Positions 14,632-23,436 of a stretch of 29,512 nucleotides of DNA are shown in pieces. The notes below the pieces were generated by a model. It had not been told where the DNA came from and searched no databases. It was given only the letters and a program-made list of their open reading frames with translations. A program made the position numbers and the translations under genes. Origin of the DNA: Caryophanales bacterium UBA1737 (lineage in GTDB: Bacteria; Bacillota_I; Bacilli_A; ML615J-28; CAG-313); the NCBI GenBank assembly GCA_002315915.1, contig DCIB01000005.1, positions 1 to 29,512 on the forward strand. The letters run 5' to 3'. The first letter of the stretch is position 1; each line of letters starts with the position of its first letter.

Positions 14632-15408
14632 CTACTCGATAATATTAATTACTTTAAAATCATTGATTTTCTTAGTATGTTCATCAATATCTACGACTAA
14701 ACCACAAAATTGGGTTTTACCAGTATTCATTGGATCATGACGAACACTCATACCTGTTAAAAATTTCTTGATGATTAAAGATGGTTCTACACCTATAACT
14801 CCATCAAGAGCTCCTGTCATACCAAGATCAGTCATATACATTGATCCTTTAGGTAAGATATGAGCATCATTTGTTTGAACATGTGTATGTGTTCCACAAA
14901 TAATATTTACTAATCCATCAAAATGTAGTCCATATGCGATTTTTTCAGAAGTTGCTTCTCCATGAAAATCACAGATATATAAATCACTTTTTACTTCTTT
15001 TAATAACTTTTCTGTTGCTGCAAAAGGACAATCTAATACATTATTACTAAATGTTCTACCCATTACTTGAAATACAGTAATAGTAATATCATTATATTTT
15101 AATGTGACATATCCTTTACCAGGATTATTATTTGGAAAATTAAGTGGTCTAATAAGTACTTTTGCATCATCTATAAAATTAAAGATATCTTGATTACCAA
15201 AGGCATGATTGCCTAATGTAACTACATTTATTTTATTATCAAGTAGAAAATGATAATATCGCTCCGTAATTCCATTACCGTGAGCGATATTTTCACCATT
15301 AGCGATAATAAAATTTACTTTATATTGTTCTTTAATTCTTTGTAGATTGGATTCTAGGACATTACGCCCTGTTTCTGAGTAAATATCACCAATGAGTAAT
15401 ATATTCAT
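14632..15408 (-). CDS. ymdB: YmdB-family phosphodiesterase
   Basis: Calcineurin-like metallophosphoesterase of the YmdB family. In Bacillus it hydrolyses cyclic nucleotides, influences biofilm and motility decisions, and is encoded next to RNase Y. The 258 residues carry the metal and catalytic residues D8 (IGDIYSETGR), E39/N40 (NGENIAHGNGIT), N67/H68 (GNHAFGN), H149 (DFHGEATSEK), and H174 and H176 (GTHTHVQTNDA). MYMTDLGMTGALDGVIG follows, which is diagnostic of the family. Length is normal. It starts 15 nt after rny with a weak GAAAGAA ribosome binding site, so it is likely co-transcribed with rny. Confidence 0.95.
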   Translation of the reverse strand: MNILLIGDIYSETGRNVLESNLQRIKEQYKVNFIIANGENIAHGNGITERYYHFLLDNKINVVTLGNHAFGNQDIFNFIDDAKVLIRPLNFPNNNPGKGYVTLKYNDITITVFQVMGRTFSNNVLDCPFAATEKLLKEVKSDLYICDFHGEATSEKIAYGLHFDGLVNIICGTHTHVQTNDAHILPKGSMYMTDLGMTGALDGVIGVEPSLIIKKFLTGMSVRHDPMNTGKTQFCGLVVDIDEHTKKINDFKVINIIE

Positions 15409-15423
15409 TATTTTTAATTCTTT

Positions 15424-16998
15424 CTAATGAGCAATTTCTTGTGCACGTGTTTCACGTATTACAGTAACTTTAATGGTTCCTGGGTATGACATAGTTTGCT
15501 CAATTTTATTTTTAATATCACGTGCTAATTTATAACTTTCAGCATCATTTAATTCTTGTGGTTTAACAATAATTCTAACTTCACGTCCAGCTTGAATAGC
15601 AAATGATTTATCAACGCCTTTAAATTCTGTTGCAATACTTTCTAATTGTTCAAGACGTTTAATATAGTTATCAAGTGACTCTGATCTTGCACCAGGTCTT
15701 GCTGCACTTAGTGTATCAGCAGCTGCAACTAAAATTGCAATTTCTGATTTAGCTTCTACATCACCATGATGTGATGCAATAGAATCGATTACTGTTTCTG
15801 GTTCTCTAAATTTAGTAGCAAGTTCTACTCCTAAATCAACATGGCTTCCTTCTTGTTCATGATCTACTGCTTTACCAATATCATGAAGCATTCCACTTCT
15901 TCTAGCAAGAGTTTCATCAAGCCCAAGTTCAGCTGCCATTTTACCAGCTAAGAAGGCAACTTCTTTAGCATGGTTAAGTACATTTTGTCCATAACTTGTA
16001 CGGTAATGAAGTTTACCAATAATTTTTACAAGTTCAGGATGAATCTTACCAATACCTACTTCAAATACAGCTTTTTCGCCTTCTTCACGAATTTCATTAT
16101 CTAATTCTTTAGTACATCTTTGGAATACTTCTTCAATACGAGATGGTTGAATTCTTCCATCAGTAACAAGAATTTCAAGTGTACGTTTAGCTATTTCTCT
16201 TCTTATTGGATCAAAACAAGAAATAACTACAGAATCTGGAGTATCATCAATTATTAAATCAACACCCATAACAGATTCAATAGAACGAATATTTCTTCCT
16301 TCTTTACCAATAATTCTACCTTTCATCTCATCAGATGGAAGTGCTACTACACTTACAGTCTTTTCACTAATAGCATCATTAGAATAAGATTGAATAGCAT
16401 TAGCTAAAATAACTTGAGCTTTATGAGCAGCTTCTGATTTAGCTTTTTCTGTTTCATCTTTAATGTAATTAGCCATTTCTAAGCTCATTTCATCTTCTAA
16501 ACGACTAAGTACAATTTTTTTTGCTTCATCAACAGTTAAACCGCTGATTTCCATTAATTTCTTTTCTTGTTCTTCAACTAATTCTTCAACTTTAGCGTTA
16601 CGTTTTTCAACTTCTTCAATACGTTCATCTAATTTAATTTCTTTTTGTTCTAATACGCCTTCACGACGTTCTAGATTAGTTGTACGATTATCTAAGTTTT
16701 CTTCACGACGTTCAATTTTACGAACTTCTTCTTGAAGTTCTTCTTTACGTGCGCGAATTTCATTATCATTTAATTGCTTAATAGTATTTGCTTCTGCTTT
16801 AGCTTCAATGATAATTTCACGTTTCTTTTGTTCTCCTAGGTCAATTGCATCATCAATAATCTTGTTTGCATTTTTACCAAGAGCTTCATACTTTCTTTCG
16901 ATTTTATCTTTTCCTTTTTGGAAAAAGAAAAAAGAACAGCTTATAACGACTAAACAAAGTAAAAGAATTGGAAGGACTACTTTTAAAAATGTGTCCAT
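15424..16998 (-). CDS. rny: Ribonuclease Y
   Basis: Membrane-anchored endoribonuclease that starts mRNA decay in low-GC Gram-positives. The 524 residues have an N-terminal transmembrane helix (VVLPILLLCLVVISCSFFFF, about 7-26) and a long charged coiled coil (about 30-195). A KH domain with GRIIGKEGRNIRSIE (about 227-241) and an HD domain with SGMLHDIGKAVDHEQEGSH follow. The C-terminal PGTIKVTVIRETRA is standard. An AAAGGGAG site precedes the ATG. The 161-nt region upstream separates it from the aro operon terminator. Gene order rny-ymdB matches Bacillus. Confidence 0.98.
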   Translation of the reverse strand: MDTFLKVVLPILLLCLVVISCSFFFFQKGKDKIERKYEALGKNANKIIDDAIDLGEQKKREIIIEAKAEANTIKQLNDNEIRARKEELQEEVRKIERREENLDNRTTNLERREGVLEQKEIKLDERIEEVEKRNAKVEELVEEQEKKLMEISGLTVDEAKKIVLSRLEDEMSLEMANYIKDETEKAKSEAAHKAQVILANAIQSYSNDAISEKTVSVVALPSDEMKGRIIGKEGRNIRSIESVMGVDLIIDDTPDSVVISCFDPIRREIAKRTLEILVTDGRIQPSRIEEVFQRCTKELDNEIREEGEKAVFEVGIGKIHPELVKIIGKLHYRTSYGQNVLNHAKEVAFLAGKMAAELGLDETLARRSGMLHDIGKAVDHEQEGSHVDLGVELATKFREPETVIDSIASHHGDVEAKSEIAILVAAADTLSAARPGARSESLDNYIKRLEQLESIATEFKGVDKSFAIQAGREVRIIVKPQELNDAESYKLARDIKNKIEQTMSYPGTIKVTVIRETRAQEIAH

Positions 16999-17044
16999 TT
17001 CAATTTTCTCCCTTTAATAAATTGTATATTTTTATATATTTAAA

Positions 17045-17059
17045 ACTCATATAATGAGT
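17045..17059. other. Small palindrome upstream of rny
   Basis: ACTCAT-ATA-ATGAGT, a 6-bp inverted repeat with a 3-nt centre, about 50 nt upstream of the rny start and next to TATAAT/TATACT-like -10 sequences (for example minus-strand TATAAT at 17080-17085). It could be an operator or a small hairpin in the rny leader. No factor is implied. Confidence 0.3.
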
Positions 17060-17121
17060 ATAATAACCTATACATTATTATTATATCATATAAACATAAT
17101 AAATCCACCATTTAACCGAAT

Positions 17122-17148
17122 AAAAAAAGGAAGATTTTCTTCCTTTTT
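17122..17148 (-). terminator. Rho-independent terminator of the aro operon
   Basis: AAAAAGGAAG at 17124-17133 pairs with CTTCCTTTTT at 17139-17148 around a 5-nt loop. The minus-strand transcript ends in a run of seven U. It begins 12 nt after the DAHP synthase stop codon. Confidence 0.88.
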
Positions 17149-17159
17149 ACTTATATATT

Positions 17160-18194
17160 TTATATGTTTAGTAAATCATATAATTCTTCTATTAACTTTA
17201 TAGTTTTATCAATTCCTAAACAACTATCAGTAATAGATGTACCATATATTAAATTATCTAAAGTAGTGTTTCCATCATTTAAATAAGATTCAATCATTAA
17301 TCCTTTTACTAAACCATTATAGAGCGTATTTTTATTCTTATTATTAATAACTTCTTTTGCAACATCTATTTGTAATAAATAATTTTTATTTGAATTAGAA
17401 TGATTGCAATCAATAATAAATTTAGAATCTAAATTATGATTAATTAAATCATTATATATTGATATAACATTATTTATATCATAATTAGGACAATTATTAT
17501 TTAAGTTATCGATATATCCTCTTAAAATAATGTGTGATAATTTATTACCAGTTGTTTCTACTTCCCAGCCTCTATATAAAAATTCATGATCAATTCTTGT
17601 AGCAAATAAAGCATTTTCGCAATCATTATTATTTCCTGATAATGAATTCTTTAATCCAACTGGTATACTTAATCCACTTGATACTAATCTGTGTTCTTGG
17701 TTTAATACAGATCTAGCACCAACTGTTACATAACTTATTAAATCAGAAAAATATCTAAAATTTTCTGGATATAATAATTCATCAGCAAGTGGTAGGTGAG
17801 TATTCTCTATTAAATTAAGAAATAATTTACGACATGTTATTAATCCTTCTAACAAATCATATTGTTTATTAGATGAGGGTTGATGAAGTAAACCTAAATA
17901 ACCGCTAGATGTTGTACGAGGTTTTGCTGTATAACATCTTAAGATAAATTTAAATTTATCATTATATTTATCTTGTAATTCTTTTATCTTTAACGCATAT
18001 TCCATAACAGCTTTAGGATTATCAGCAGAGCATGGGCCAATAATTATTAATAATCTATTATCAATACCATTTAATATATTAGCTATTTCTAAATCATTTT
18101 GAGATTTTATTTTTAATAATTCTTTATTTAATGGATAACTATCTTTAATTTCTTTTGGTATTGGTAATTTTCTTAAAAAATTCATATTTTCCAT
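17160..18194 (-). CDS. aroF: 3-deoxy-7-phosphoheptulonate (DAHP) synthase, AroG-like class I
   Basis: First enzyme of the shikimate pathway: condenses phosphoenolpyruvate with erythrose-4-phosphate. The 344 residues match the E. coli AroF/AroG type. Motifs are IIGPCSADNP with metal-binding C55, RCYTAKPRTTSSGYLG, VGARSVLNQEHRLVSSGLS, IPVGLKNSLSG, metal-binding His in DCNHSNSNK, GLMIESYL, and YGTSITDSCLG with the last metal ligand Asp. This is unlike the AroA(Q)/KDPS-type enzyme of Bacillus, which is often fused to chorismate mutase. Here chorismate mutase is instead fused to AroB. It is the last gene of the operon, 5 nt after aroA with a weak ribosome binding site, and is followed by a strong terminator. 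Feedback specificity cannot be read. Confidence 0.95.
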   Translation of the reverse strand: MENMNFLRKLPIPKEIKDSYPLNKELLKIKSQNDLEIANILNGIDNRLLIIIGPCSADNPKAVMEYALKIKELQDKYNDKFKFILRCYTAKPRTTSSGYLGLLHQPSSNKQYDLLEGLITCRKLFLNLIENTHLPLADELLYPENFRYFSDLISYVTVGARSVLNQEHRLVSSGLSIPVGLKNSLSGNNNDCENALFATRIDHEFLYRGWEVETTGNKLSHIILRGYIDNLNNNCPNYDINNVISIYNDLINHNLDSKFIIDCNHSNSNKNYLLQIDVAKEVINNKNKNTLYNGLVKGLMIESYLNDGNTTLDNLIYGTSITDSCLGIDKTIKLIEELYDLLNI

Positions 18195-18199
18195 AAATT

Positions 18200-19408
18200 T
18201 TACTCACAATCTAATTTTAGATTTTTAAATATTGTTAAATAATTGTCATAACTTTTATTCAAACAACTTATATCATTAATTACACCAGATGTTAATGATA
18301 ATAAGAATATTTCAATCAAGCAAATCCTATGATCATTAAATGAATCAAGTATAATAGATGGTTTTGTTATATCAGATTTAAAAATATTAATAGATGTATC
18401 ATTTAATTCATATTTAATATTAAAATTATCCATTACATAACAAATAGATTCTAATCTATTTGATTCTTTTATTTTTAAATTTTCTATATTAATAAACTTT
18501 GCTCCATTATAGAAACTTGATAATACCATATATAACATACATGAATCTATATCTTTACTACAATCTATAATAGGATTTGATTGTTTCAAATTATCAATTA
18601 TACAATCAATACTACCATTTAAATCAAATTTAATATTTGATTTATCATATTTTATGTTTGAACCAAAGTAATTATATACAAAAAAGTTTGTATTAATTGT
18701 TTTATCTGGCATTATTTCATAATAAGCACTATTAAATATAGTGCTTTTATTTATTTCTAATAATCCATTATCTTGCTTAATTGATATATTATTTAGCTTA
18801 AATATAAGTAGTGTTAGTTTTAAATAATCGTTTGATACTAAATTAGATGGATATTTAATTATAAATGCATCTTCTTTTACTAGTGATAAAAGTAATAATC
18901 CAGATACATATTGACTTGATGTATTTGAATTAATAATAAATTCATTTTGATATAAACCTTTATTAGAATTAAAATTTAGAATATTATCACTTATTTTATA
19001 TTCTATATTGTTATCTTTAAATATATCAATATATCCATTAAATCCTCTATCTATTAACCTAGAACCTATTTTTATAGATACTTTCTTATATAAATGAATT
19101 ATCAGAGGTAATAATAATCTAAAAGTTGTAGCGGATTCTTTAATTTCTAATTCTAAAGATGTATTTGTTATAGATTTAATAGGTATAACTTTAATACAAT
19201 TATTATTATAAATAAACTTAGCACCCATTTGTTCTAAACAATTAATAGTTTCATCTATATCTAAACTTTTATTAGGATTATTGATAGTTACTTCATCACA
19301 TTTAGAAAAAGCTGCTACTATTAAACATCTATGAGTATAACTTTTACTTGGAATTAAATCAAAATATCCATCTAAAGTACATTTATTTATTTTTAAAGTT
19401 TGATTCAT
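18200..19408 (-). CDS. aroA: 3-phosphoshikimate 1-carboxyvinyltransferase (EPSP synthase)
   Basis: Transfers enolpyruvyl from PEP to shikimate-3-phosphate. The 402 residues show PSKSYTHRCLIVAAF near the N-terminus (phosphate-binding Lys, Ser and Arg) and KESATTFRLLLPL in place of the usual SGTTxR loop. SRLIDRGFNGYI, SSQYVSGLLLL, the catalytic-Asp region CSKDIDSCMLYMVL, IKESNRLESI, SFNDHRICLIEIF and KSYDNYLTIFKNL follow. It is somewhat shorter than the typical 425-430 residues and divergent, with the usual SGTT loop reading SATT. The start lies 26 nt inside the end of aroQ with no clear Shine-Dalgarno, so translational coupling is likely. Confidence 0.93.
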   Translation of the reverse strand: MNQTLKINKCTLDGYFDLIPSKSYTHRCLIVAAFSKCDEVTINNPNKSLDIDETINCLEQMGAKFIYNNNCIKVIPIKSITNTSLELEIKESATTFRLLLPLIIHLYKKVSIKIGSRLIDRGFNGYIDIFKDNNIEYKISDNILNFNSNKGLYQNEFIINSNTSSQYVSGLLLLSLVKEDAFIIKYPSNLVSNDYLKLTLLIFKLNNISIKQDNGLLEINKSTIFNSAYYEIMPDKTINTNFFVYNYFGSNIKYDKSNIKFDLNGSIDCIIDNLKQSNPIIDCSKDIDSCMLYMVLSSFYNGAKFINIENLKIKESNRLESICYVMDNFNIKYELNDTSINIFKSDITKPSIILDSFNDHRICLIEIFLLSLTSGVINDISCLNKSYDNYLTIFKNLKLDCE

Positions 19409-19832
19409 TTTCTAATATATAATCAATAGCTTCTAAATAACTATTAATTCCTTTACCCATTATGCGTTTAACACATACTCCTTTGATTAAATCACGATGT
19501 CTAAATATTTCTCTTTTTAAAATATTCGACATATGAACTTCTACAACTTTAGTATTAATTGCTTTAATACAATCTCTTAAAGCAACAGATGTATGAGTAT
19601 ATCCAGCAGCATTAAATATAACTGCATCAATATTATTATTCATAGTAGCTTGTAAATGATTAATTAATTCACCTTCTATATTAGATTGTATAAAAGTTAC
19701 ATTAACACTTTTCTTACAAGCATAATCATTTATTATTTTACATAAATCTTCATAAGAAGTAGTTCCATAAATAGATGTTTCTCTTTTTCCTAATAAATTC
19801 ATATTAGGACCATTAAGAATTAAAATATTCAT
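19383..19832 (-). CDS. aroQ: 3-dehydroquinate dehydratase, type II
   Basis: Dehydrates 3-dehydroquinate to 3-dehydroshikimate. The 149 residues have the standard type II dodecamer-type sequence: ILNGPNMNLLGKRETSIYG with the active-site loop Arg (R17) and Tyr (Y22), IFNAAGYTHTSVALRD, and VEVHMSNILKREIFRH with the catalytic His. An AAGGAG site sits inside the end of aroE::aroK, with which it overlaps by 20 nt. It in turn overlaps aroA by 26 nt. Confidence 0.97.
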   Translation of the reverse strand: MNILILNGPNMNLLGKRETSIYGTTSYEDLCKIINDYACKKSVNVTFIQSNIEGELINHLQATMNNNIDAVIFNAAGYTHTSVALRDCIKAINTKVVEVHMSNILKREIFRHRDLIKGVCVKRIMGKGINSYLEAIDYILENESNFKNK

Positions 19833-21054
19833 TTATTTTCTCCTTAATACTATCTAATGCAGAATCAAGTGTTTTTCCATCAATTATATAATCTGCATAT
19901 TTTTTATATAAATCAATTCTTTCTATATAAGTTTTCTTTAACAAATCATAATTAGATGTTAATGGATTTGATTGTCTTGATTCTAAATCTTCAAGTGGTC
20001 TATCAATGAAAAATATTAAAGAATTCTTTTTTAAGTTAATCATATTATCTTTATTTAAGATAACCCCACCACCAGTAGAAATTACTGTATGAATACTATT
20101 AGATATTTCTTTTACTAAATGAGCTTCTTTTTCTCTAAAAATAGTTTCTTTATTGATAGATATTTCATCTTTAGGACTAATATGATATACACGTGTATAT
20201 AAATCATCTAAATCTACAAAGTTATAATTATATTCAAATGATATTAAAGTACCTATTTTTGTTTTACCACATGAAGGCATACCTATAAATACAATATTTA
20301 ATATATCTTTTCTTATTTTATTATAAACATTAGAAATATTATTATTTATTTTTATATTTGCTAATTGAAGTGTTTTATATGCTTGAACAGTTAATAGTTT
20401 TAATCCATTATCACATTTTATTTTTGAATATGAAGCATCTATTAATAATTTGGAAAATAAAGGATTATAAACACAATCATAAACATATGATAATTTATTA
20501 AATTTATTATTATCAATTAGTGATTTTAATTCATTAGGATATGTAGATAATGGCGTTGTATTAAATATATAGTCAATATCATTATATATAGAACTTAAAT
20601 TATCATAATTAAATACTGTTTTTTTATCACATTTTGATGTTGATGCAAAATAAATATCTTTTAATCCTAAATATTTTAATGCACAAGATAATGATCTAGA
20701 TGTAGCACCTGTTCCTAAGATTAATACTTTTTTATTAGATAAACTTAAACTATTAAAAATATCAATAAATGCTAAATAATCAGTATTATATCCAATTAAT
20801 TTATTATCTTTATTAATTATTAAATTACAACTATTAGTTAATATAACTGATTCATCTAAATTATCTAAATATTTAATTACTTCTTCTTTATATGGAATAG
20901 TAATATTTATAAAAGAATAATCTTTCTTAAGAATATAATTTTTTAATGAATCTGGATTAATTTCTTGAATTAAATAATTATCTAATCCAAATAAGTTATG
21001 AATAGTTTTAGAATAACTATATGGTAAGCTTTTACCTATTAATCCATATTTCAT
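19813..21054 (-). CDS. aroE-aroK: Fusion: shikimate dehydrogenase (AroE) with shikimate kinase (AroK)
   Basis: One 413-residue frame encodes two consecutive pathway steps. Residues 1-250 are AroE, the NADPH-dependent reduction of dehydroshikimate. They contain YGLIGKSLPYSYSKTIHN, catalytic K56 (ITIPYKEEV), D92 (GYNTDYLAF), nucleotide-binding GTGATSRSL (about 114-122) and NGLKLLTVQAYKTLQL. Residues 253-413 are AroK. They contain Walker A GMPSCGKT (258-265), shikimate-binding D283 (VDLDD) and R307 (FREKE), GGG 328-330, the lid Arg R360 and R379 (YIERIDLY). All catalytic residues are present in both halves. The linker is very short (about 249-253). A GAAAGGA ribosome binding site sits in the 18-nt gap after aroC. 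AroE normally comes separate or fused to AroD, so this pairing is unusual. Confidence 0.94.
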   Translation of the reverse strand: MKYGLIGKSLPYSYSKTIHNLFGLDNYLIQEINPDSLKNYILKKDYSFINITIPYKEEVIKYLDNLDESVILTNSCNLIINKDNKLIGYNTDYLAFIDIFNSLSLSNKKVLILGTGATSRSLSCALKYLGLKDIYFASTSKCDKKTVFNYDNLSSIYNDIDYIFNTTPLSTYPNELKSLIDNNKFNKLSYVYDCVYNPLFSKLLIDASYSKIKCDNGLKLLTVQAYKTLQLANIKINNNISNVYNKIRKDILNIVFIGMPSCGKTKIGTLISFEYNYNFVDLDDLYTRVYHISPKDEISINKETIFREKEAHLVKEISNSIHTVISTGGGVILNKDNMINLKKNSLIFFIDRPLEDLESRQSNPLTSNYDLLKKTYIERIDLYKKYADYIIDGKTLDSALDSIKEKINEYFNS

Positions 21055-21072
21055 AAGTATTATATCCTTTCT

Positions 21073-22191
21073 TTATTTATTACTTTGTTCTTTATGTTGT
21101 TCATTAATATTAACAAGCAAATCTGTGCCTAAAAATTTTAATAATTCATCGAGTATTTCTATTGCAACTAGATTACTTACTAAGAAAGTCATTTTTCTTA
21201 CAATTGTTGAATCATGTCTTCCTTTAATTTTAATTGTAACATTAGTTTCTGTATCTAAATTAATAGTTTTTTGTGGTAAACCAATTGATGGAGCAGGTTT
21301 ACATGCTATTCTAAAGATAATTGGCTGATGATTTGTTATGCCTGCACTTATACCTCCATCGTAATTAGATACAAAATGGATTTCTTTTTTTTCATCATAA
21401 TAGTATGTATCATTATACATACTACCAAGTGCATCATTAAATTTAAAACCAAGTCCAAATTCAATACCTTTAACACCACTTATTGACATCATTAATTGTG
21501 AAATATGACCTTGTACAGAATCAAACCAACTTTCACCACAAAACTCTTGTAGTCCTGTAATCATGCATTCAACAATACCGCCTACAGAATCTTGATCTAA
21601 TTTGGCCTTTTCAACAACTTCTAGATATTCATCTTCTTTTTCAAATACTGGTATATCAGCACATAATATTTTATTTAATTCATTTTCTGTTGCTTCTTCA
21701 ATTGATTTATCAATATATCTATTACAACTTTTAATATGTGAATAGATATCTATATTTACATGTGATAATATTTGTCTACAAATATTTCCAACAATAATTA
21801 ATGGAACACTAAGTCTACCTGATTCATGACCACCGCCATAAAAATTATAAAATGAACCATATTTCATATAATTTACATAATCACCTGATCCAGGTCTAGG
21901 TATTCCTTGTAAATCATCATAATCAGTGTTATTAAAATCTTTATTCAATACTATTACAGTAAGAGGTTTTCCAGTAGTATAACTATTCATTTCACCAGAA
22001 ATAAAAAAGAATTCATCAGATTCAATTCTTTCTGATTCACCTTTTTTTGGAGAACGTCTTTTTAATTCATCTTTAATTAAATCAACATCTATATAAAAAC
22101 CACCTGGTAAATTAGAAATTGTTGCACCAATGCTTGCTCCATGAGATTCTCCAAATAGTTCTACTTTTAAAATTTGGCCAAAGGTACTCAT
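21073..22191 (-). CDS. aroC: Chorismate synthase
   Basis: Makes chorismate from EPSP using reduced FMN. The 372 residues show the family's signatures: FGESHGASIGATISNLPGG near the N-terminus with the catalytic His, RPGSGDYVNYMKYG, GGGHESGRLSVPLI, VGGIVECMITGLQ, KGIEFGLGF, NYDGGISAGITNHQPI with the second His region, and GRHDSTIVRK. The start codon overlaps the upstream stop as ATGA (22188-22191), and its AAGGAG site is made from the last codons of the chorismate mutase::aroB gene. Translation of the two is therefore coupled. Confidence 0.97.
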   Translation of the reverse strand: MSTFGQILKVELFGESHGASIGATISNLPGGFYIDVDLIKDELKRRSPKKGESERIESDEFFFISGEMNSYTTGKPLTVIVLNKDFNNTDYDDLQGIPRPGSGDYVNYMKYGSFYNFYGGGHESGRLSVPLIIVGNICRQILSHVNIDIYSHIKSCNRYIDKSIEEATENELNKILCADIPVFEKEDEYLEVVEKAKLDQDSVGGIVECMITGLQEFCGESWFDSVQGHISQLMMSISGVKGIEFGLGFKFNDALGSMYNDTYYYDEKKEIHFVSNYDGGISAGITNHQPIIFRIACKPAPSIGLPQKTINLDTETNVTIKIKGRHDSTIVRKMTFLVSNLVAIEILDELLKFLGTDLLVNINEQHKEQSNK

Positions 22192-23420
22192 TTTAATACT
22201 CCTTCAATAAAATTATCTAAATCATTTATTGATACTTTTTCTATATAATATGAACCAATATCTTTTACCATAATGAAATGATAATATCCATTTTTATATT
22301 TTTTATCATGATAAATATATTCTATTAATTCTTCCTTAGAATAATTATTTTCATAATTAATAGAATAATTATTAAATAGATTAATTATACGTTTTTTTGC
22401 ATCATCTATCGAACAAATAACCATTCCGATAGCAACACCTTCTCCATGTAATATAGATCCATTAGATAATGCTTCTACTGCATGACCAAATGTATGACCA
22501 AAATTTAATACATAACGTATATTACTATCATATTTATCTAACAAACATATTTGTTTTTTAATCTTTCTTGCATTTAGAATCATTTCTTCAATTGATAATA
22601 AATTATTTTCTAATAGCTCAAAATCTTTTTTTGAACTAGTTGCAAACAATTTAATTATTTCAACAAAGCCTTCATTATAAATACGTTTAGGAAGTGATTT
22701 AATAAAATTAAAGTCAACAATTGTATATTTATAATCATAAAATGAGCCAATTTGATTTTTAATATGATTAAAATTAACACCACATTTAGAACCAATTGAA
22801 GCATCACACATTGATAATATTGTTGTAGGAATACTTATATAAGAGATGCCTCTTTTATATATTGATGCAACAAATCCCGCTATATCTAATGTTATTCCGC
22901 CACCAAGTCCTACAATATAATCATCTTTTTTAAAATGTTCTTTAATTAAACAATCAATTATATCCTTAACAGTATCAATATTTTTTAATTCTTCAATTGC
23001 TTTAAAAGAAAATATAACTATATTTTCTTTTTGATCATTATTTAAATTATCATAAATAACACTACTTGAAATATTATCATCTAAGATAAATAATGCTTTA
23101 TGATTATTTAATAAATTAGATAAATTAGATATTGTATTATATCCAATAAATTCATTATTATCGCTTTCTTCATATTGAAGAGTAATATTCATTACACTTT
23201 TTAAAAATAATTGATAATAAGTTTTATCTTTTTCATCAATAATATCTTTAGATAAATCAAATAAGTGAGATAATTCTCTTTTTTCATCAATAAATGGTAG
23301 ATTATTTGATTTCTTATAATCAATTATTTCTTTTATTATTTGTAATCTGTTTAAAAATAATTCTTTAATTTTAGAGTCAATTTGATCAATTTCAACTCTT
23401 ATTTCATCTATATTTTTCAT
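22188..23420 (-). CDS. aroB: Fusion: chorismate mutase (AroQ class) with 3-dehydroquinate synthase (AroB)
   Basis: One 410-residue frame. Residues 1-85 are an all-helical chorismate mutase. Every active-site position of the E. coli domain is matched, with a constant offset of three over the first six: R8, R25, K36, D45, R48, E49, then N78 and Q82. It should convert chorismate to prephenate. Residues 95-410 are DHQ synthase, the second pathway step: NAD-binding GLGGGITLDIAGFVAS, PTTILSMCDASIGSKCGVN, KNQIGSFY. Its zinc ligands are E254 (FVEIIK), H309 (NFGHTFGHA) and H325 (LHGEGVAIG). AroB is slightly short but complete. The gene opens the aro operon and ends in TGA overlapping aroC. No Shine-Dalgarno precedes it. 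The two activities are the second step and the branch after the last step of the same pathway. Confidence 0.94.
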   Translation of the reverse strand: MKNIDEIRVEIDQIDSKIKELFLNRLQIIKEIIDYKKSNNLPFIDEKRELSHLFDLSKDIIDEKDKTYYQLFLKSVMNITLQYEESDNNEFIGYNTISNLSNLLNNHKALFILDDNISSSVIYDNLNNDQKENIVIFSFKAIEELKNIDTVKDIIDCLIKEHFKKDDYIVGLGGGITLDIAGFVASIYKRGISYISIPTTILSMCDASIGSKCGVNFNHIKNQIGSFYDYKYTIVDFNFIKSLPKRIYNEGFVEIIKLFATSSKKDFELLENNLLSIEEMILNARKIKKQICLLDKYDSNIRYVLNFGHTFGHAVEALSNGSILHGEGVAIGMVICSIDDAKKRIINLFNNYSINYENNYSKEELIEYIYHDKKYKNGYYHFIMVKDIGSYYIEKVSINDLDNFIEGVLK

Positions 23421-23427
23421 ATTAATT

Positions 23428-23436
23428 ATTATAACA
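23428..23436 (-). promoter_or_regulatory. Extended -10 promoter of the aro operon, leaderless start
   Basis: The minus strand reads TGTTATAAT, with the hexamer at 23428-23433. Exactly 7 nt separate the hexamer from the ATG at 23418-23420, so transcription should start at or next to the A of the start codon. A second weaker pair, TTGTGA (23462-23467) and AATAAT (23438-23443), would give a leader of only about 11 nt. Neither leader contains a Shine-Dalgarno. Confidence 0.6.
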
